Below are positions 60,530-64,000 of a stretch of 64,000 nucleotides of DNA, piece after piece. Source of the DNA: Lantana camara (Eukaryota > Streptophyta > Magnoliopsida > Lamiales > Verbenaceae); contig CM074856.1 of assembly GCA_037501455.1 (NCBI GenBank), forward strand, positions 14,591,001 to 14,655,000, given 5' to 3'. The notes below the pieces were generated by a model that saw only the letters and a program-made list of their open reading frames with translations, did no database searches and was not told the origin of the DNA. How positions within the stretch are numbered: the first letter of the stretch is position 1; every line of letters starts with the position of its first letter. Position numbers and translations under genes: made by a program.

Positions 60530-61425
60530 CCTATACTAGGCTGTTCAACACGTAAAACTGTACCGCACTGAACTGAACTTCCACTAAACCGAAAAACACC
60601 GAACCGAACTTTCTAGTAATTGGTACGGTAAAAATCGAACTTTTTAAAAAAATTTAAAAATAAAAAAAGAGGAGGAGGAGCTTTCTTAAAACGGGCAACG
60701 ACCAGAGAAGCCGAGAAGGGTGACTAGTTGGCGAATTGCTTTCGTAATCATGTCAATTTGTACAAAAGATCACCATGTAATTCATGAGTTTGGAAGTAAA
60801 ATATAATACGCTCTACAATAGCATCAAGATGGAAGAAAACGCAGCGGCCAGCGCCGTTCTCCTTCAGTGATTCCCCCCAAAGTGGGACTCCCATGGGGCG
60901 GCATGGGCCATGGCTGTTCTCGTAACATATAGGGCAAGAAGCAGAAAGATGGCGAAGGCACGACATATGGGCGAAGGCACGGTGAGAAGGCGACGACTGC
61001 GTGGAGGTCTACTTATCGTAACATACAGGGCAAGAAGCAGAAAGATGGCGAAGGCACGACATGTGGGTGAAGGCAGGGTGAGAAGGCGACGGCTGCGTGG
61101 AGGTCTACTTAAGTGTTCTTCAAGATCTCCCTTCAATTTACTTTCTCCCAAATCGATTTCACGAGGATAAATGCATTGTAAAAACGTTTTGTATTGCAAA
61201 ACACTAAACTACGTTTTTAATTTAATAGAAAATTTAATTATATATTATATTTATATATAATTCGATATTCGGTATGGTACGATGCAGTATACCGAGTCAA
61301 AATACCGAAGCAGTGCCGAATATTGAACTTTCAAAAAAATTTGTACCAAATATTGAGTTGAAGTTCCGGTTCAATAAACGATCCATGCTGAAATTTCAGT
61401 TTTGATCCATACCGAAATCCCTTTG
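60530..61425. mobile_element. Repeat of the CCGAACCGAAC / TTCGGTAC type with inner tandem duplication
   Basis: The left part carries ACCGCACTGAACTGAAC, AACCGAAAAACACCGAACC and GGTACGGTAAAAATCGAAC. The right part carries the complements ATTCGGTATGGTACG, AATACCGAAGCAGTGCCG and ATCCATACCGAAATCC. This opposed layout of CGAAC/TTCGG words is common in plant non-autonomous DNA elements. Exact ends and TSD are not resolved. Confidence 0.45.
60921..61112. repeat. 96-bp tandem duplication (two copies)
   Basis: CGTAACATATAGGGCAAGAA begins the first copy at 60921 and a close version begins the second at 61017. They stay similar to GTGGAGGTCTACTTA, with about half a dozen differences. GC-rich compared with surroundings and open in one frame across both copies, but with no protein likeness. 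Confidence 0.85.
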
Positions 61426-61631
61426 ATACGTCACATATTTGTTTAATTTTAGAGGTTAGATTGATATATTTTACCATACTATTTGAATTTAATTTTGGAT
61501 TAGTGATTAGATTTTATGTTTTATGTAGAGGAATGTGATGAAAGAATATTGGCAACAAGAATGGAGTAACCACACGTTTTTTACGAAGCCCACTTCTTGG
61601 GTTAATTGGAGACAAGCAATTATGGCCCATT

Positions 61632-64000
61632 TGTGACACCCCGACTTTCAGACCGTACAGGTATGACGTATGTGCGCATTTAAAATTATTGTTTACGCAT
61701 TTTATATTTATTCTAATTGTTTATTTGAATTATTTAATTTTTAATTCTTATATGAATTATTTGAATTTATATGAAATATTTGAATTATATGTCAAAAATT
61801 TACCTCAAGTGATTTATGATATGAATTTTATCAATTTATGATATGTGAATTTAATTTCCCGAACTTGATTTAATTTCGTTATGACCTTAATTGATCATTC
61901 ATGAACCTTGAGAACTTAATTGCATTGGACTTAATTGATCGCATTTCAAGATTTGGGGACTCACTTGCATGACTTAAATAATGGAGGGGTTTAATAGCAA
62001 TTTTGGCCATTTCTTCTTTCTTCAAAGTAGCATCACATTCCATTTCTTCCCTTCTTTCATACATACATTGCATACACATCTTTGCTCTTGTTCCCTTGCC
62101 AACCGATCCAAAACCTTTGCCCAAGGTGTGAAGATTTCTTCTCTCAAAATCCGAATTTTGGACATTCAAGCATCATCAACATCATCTCACTCCATCTCTT
62201 TGCATCTCTTTTTCATTCAAGGTAAGATGGAGATTTTGTATGAATTCTTGGATTGAATATGTGAAGCTAGGGTTGTGGCTTGGATTGGATGATTTACTTA
62301 TTTGTTGTTGGAAACATGAGTACATACTTTTAGCTTGAAGTTATGCTTAAAGACTTGGGATTTATGGACTTAGTTGATGAACTTGTATATGGGTTTGATG
62401 TTAGTAAATCTTGTTGATCAATGCATGATATGAGTTTATATGCTAGATTTTAGTGTGCTTTAAGTATGGTCACATGTTTATTCAAGTTTTGGTTGCATTT
62501 GTTGGTTGAAAGTTGGTTGTTGTTGCTGTCACACTGCATGCCCTGTTTTTTTTCCTGTTTCGAACAGTGACACGGGCGTGTCACTTTTGTTCTCTTCAGT
62601 GTGACACGGGGGTGCAAGCTTGGTCGGGCTGATTTTCTGTACCGTGACACGGGGGTGTCACGGTTTGCTTTGTTTTGTGACACGGGCGTGTCACCCTATT
62701 TTCATGTATGTTTTCCGCTGTACCGTGACACGGGGGTGTCACGGCTTAGTACATTTCGGTGACACGGGCGTGTCACCCTTTGTTTCTCATGCATTTTGTT
62801 TGCATGCTACTGTACATGCACGTGTTTTATATATATTGAATATATGTGGTTGTTTGGTACCTTTCTTTATTCCTGTGACACTAAGTGGTTTCTTTTGCTT
62901 CTAAGCTTATCCTATGCTATTGAAGGGAAAAACGTGAAATGTAATTTGGTAACGTTTAAGTGTTCATTTGATATTTTCATGCATTCATAGCATCCATTTG
63001 CATCGCCGTGCGTCTAATTGGTACATTATTGAGTCTAAGTCTCGGGTCTTGTCTTCTTTTGTTTCAGAGCCTCTTCCGGAAGTTCGTGAGCCCGAGGTTT
63101 AAGTGTTCGTTCGCCCGTTTTGCCTTCCTTCTACTTTTGCAAAGGTGAGGTTAGGATCCTTTATATTAGATAAGCGACCTAAGACCTATTACGTGTTATT
63201 TTCTTACCCTGTATGCGAATATATACCTTATATATATATTAAATACGAGTGCTTAAGCTATGTTATGATTTTGTGAAATAAGCTTTACGTTTTCGAAATT
63301 TGTATAAGTATTGGCATAAGTAAGCTATATTTTGAAATTCGTTATTCGTATATGATATGTATGAGCGAGTTGTACCCTGAAAGATGGGAGTTTGGTTTGA
63401 TTTGGTTTGTTGGGCCCGGAGACGTGGGTAAGGGAGACCCGGGACGACCACGGGGTCGCCGGTTATGACCCCTGTGCACGTTCTCATTTGAGATATTCAC
63501 GTACGACCTATGGAGGTTGGGAAGGCGTGGTATCTTGAGCCCTCGGTGGATAACCGGGGAAGGCATATTGTGGGTTAGCTGCCCCGTATGTGTTTGGTAA
63601 TGTAGGTGTTAGGGTTTGATTCCCGATACACCATGGATGTGAGGTTGGAAATTTTGATTTGAATTCGATTTTTATGTTATGTTTGATGGAGTAAGGGATA
63701 GTCCGTTCTCGCCGGACTTATGTTTATGTTCTGTTTGATAGATTATGGATCGAGATAGGTTTTCCTTTATATTATATGCTATTTTTGGAAAATGATTTGG
63801 TATGAAAAACCCTAGCCTCGATTCATGACTATCCCCGTTGTAATATGCTCTGCTCTATATGTATTTAGGTGTGGGTGTGCGTTTAGCCCCTCACTCAGTC
63901 GAGTTTTGACTGACCCCTCTCTTTTCCCACCTTCAGTGCAGGTTGTTTCGAGCTAGGCGGGGTAGTGCGAGTCTTAGTCTTGTACTTGTGTGTCTAGGTC
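61632..64000 (+). mobile_element. Long LTR of a LARD-like retrotransposon, right end outside window
   Basis: Begins TGTGACACCCCGACTTTCAG at 61632 and runs to the window end. Towards the end, CCTCACTCAGTCGAG...TGACCCCTCTC...GTGCAGGTTG and GAGCTAGGCGGGG match, in order, the minus strand of the LARD LTR (CTCACTCAGTCTTC, CTGACCCCTCTCC, GTGCAGGGTTG, GGGCTAGGCGGAGG). A GC-rich stretch at 63410-63580 sits at the corresponding position too. So this is a diverged LTR of the same clade in the opposite orientation. Its true end and whether an internal domain follows cannot be seen. Confidence 0.7.
62567..62776 (+). repeat. Six-unit hairpin array in the long LTR
   Basis: Units at 62567-62584, 62601-62614 (right arm decayed), 62641-62663, 62677-62694, 62722-62744 and 62759-62776. 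Five are intact palindromes GTGACAC-GGGS-GTGTCAC. The apex is GGGC in units 1, 4 and 6 and GGGG in units 2, 3 and 5. Unit 3 has a 10-bp stem (ACCGTGACAC). Same module as in the LARD LTR. Confidence 0.85.

Noticed and set aside
60910..61199. Open frames on both strands with repeated arginine-rich peptide
   Set aside because: Produced by the 96-bp tandem duplication staying in frame; no start context or family match.

Overview
This is a nuclear window from a flowering plant, probably a eudicot. The genes have many short exons with GT-AG introns and AT-rich intergenic DNA. All the protein families are plant ones, and transposable elements typical of plants (LTR retrotransposons with a tRNA-iMet primer site, LINEs with a terminal RNase H, tRNA-derived SINEs, foldback MITEs) fill the gaps. 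Nothing bacterial, viral or organellar was seen.

Genes in order: the 3' end of a class III peroxidase (1-457, +); a two-exon type II metacaspase (4239-5945, +); a 32-exon strawberry-notch/FORGETTER1 chromatin helicase-like gene (6521-21771, -) convergent with the metacaspase; an 11-exon RGLG-type copine/vWA-RING E3 ligase (45835-51196, +); a small two-exon membrane protein of unknown function (54584-56480, -); and a small unassigned gene whose splicing I only partly resolve (58291-59460, +). From memory, Arabidopsis has MC4 (At1g79340) directly beside FGT1 (At1g79350) and RGLG4 (At1g79380) close by, so this looks like a conserved gene block enlarged here by transposons.

The space between FGT1 and RGLG is mostly layered mobile DNA. 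From 22267 to 36270 I read one nest: a SINE, split by a short terminal-inverted-repeat element, which holds a 616-bp solo LTR, a second LTR-like piece and an 11.8-kb non-coding LARD-type retrotransposon (LTRs of about 4157 bp, TSD TAAAC), which in turn holds a 522-bp TRIM (TSD AGAGG). Further on are a 3.3-kb solo LTR (TSD AGTAC) carrying a foldback MITE, a 240-bp-class AT-rich tandem array, a 1.7-kb solo LTR (TSD TAAAT), three related foldback elements, and the edge of another long LTR running off the window.

Two less ordinary patterns stand out. First, two TRIM LTRs carry a plant snRNA-type promoter pair (USE, RTCCCACATCG, then TATA at Pol III-like spacing) plus an identical 17-bp box. Second, the large-LTR elements carry arrays of short hairpins, in the LTR and inside the element, that share an ACGGGG apex and show paired stem changes. 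A 763-bp TRIM near the left end also has the same primer site and polypurine neighbourhoods as the 11.8-kb LARD, as if it were its miniature. All boundaries and splice sites were read by eye; nothing was searched or computed.
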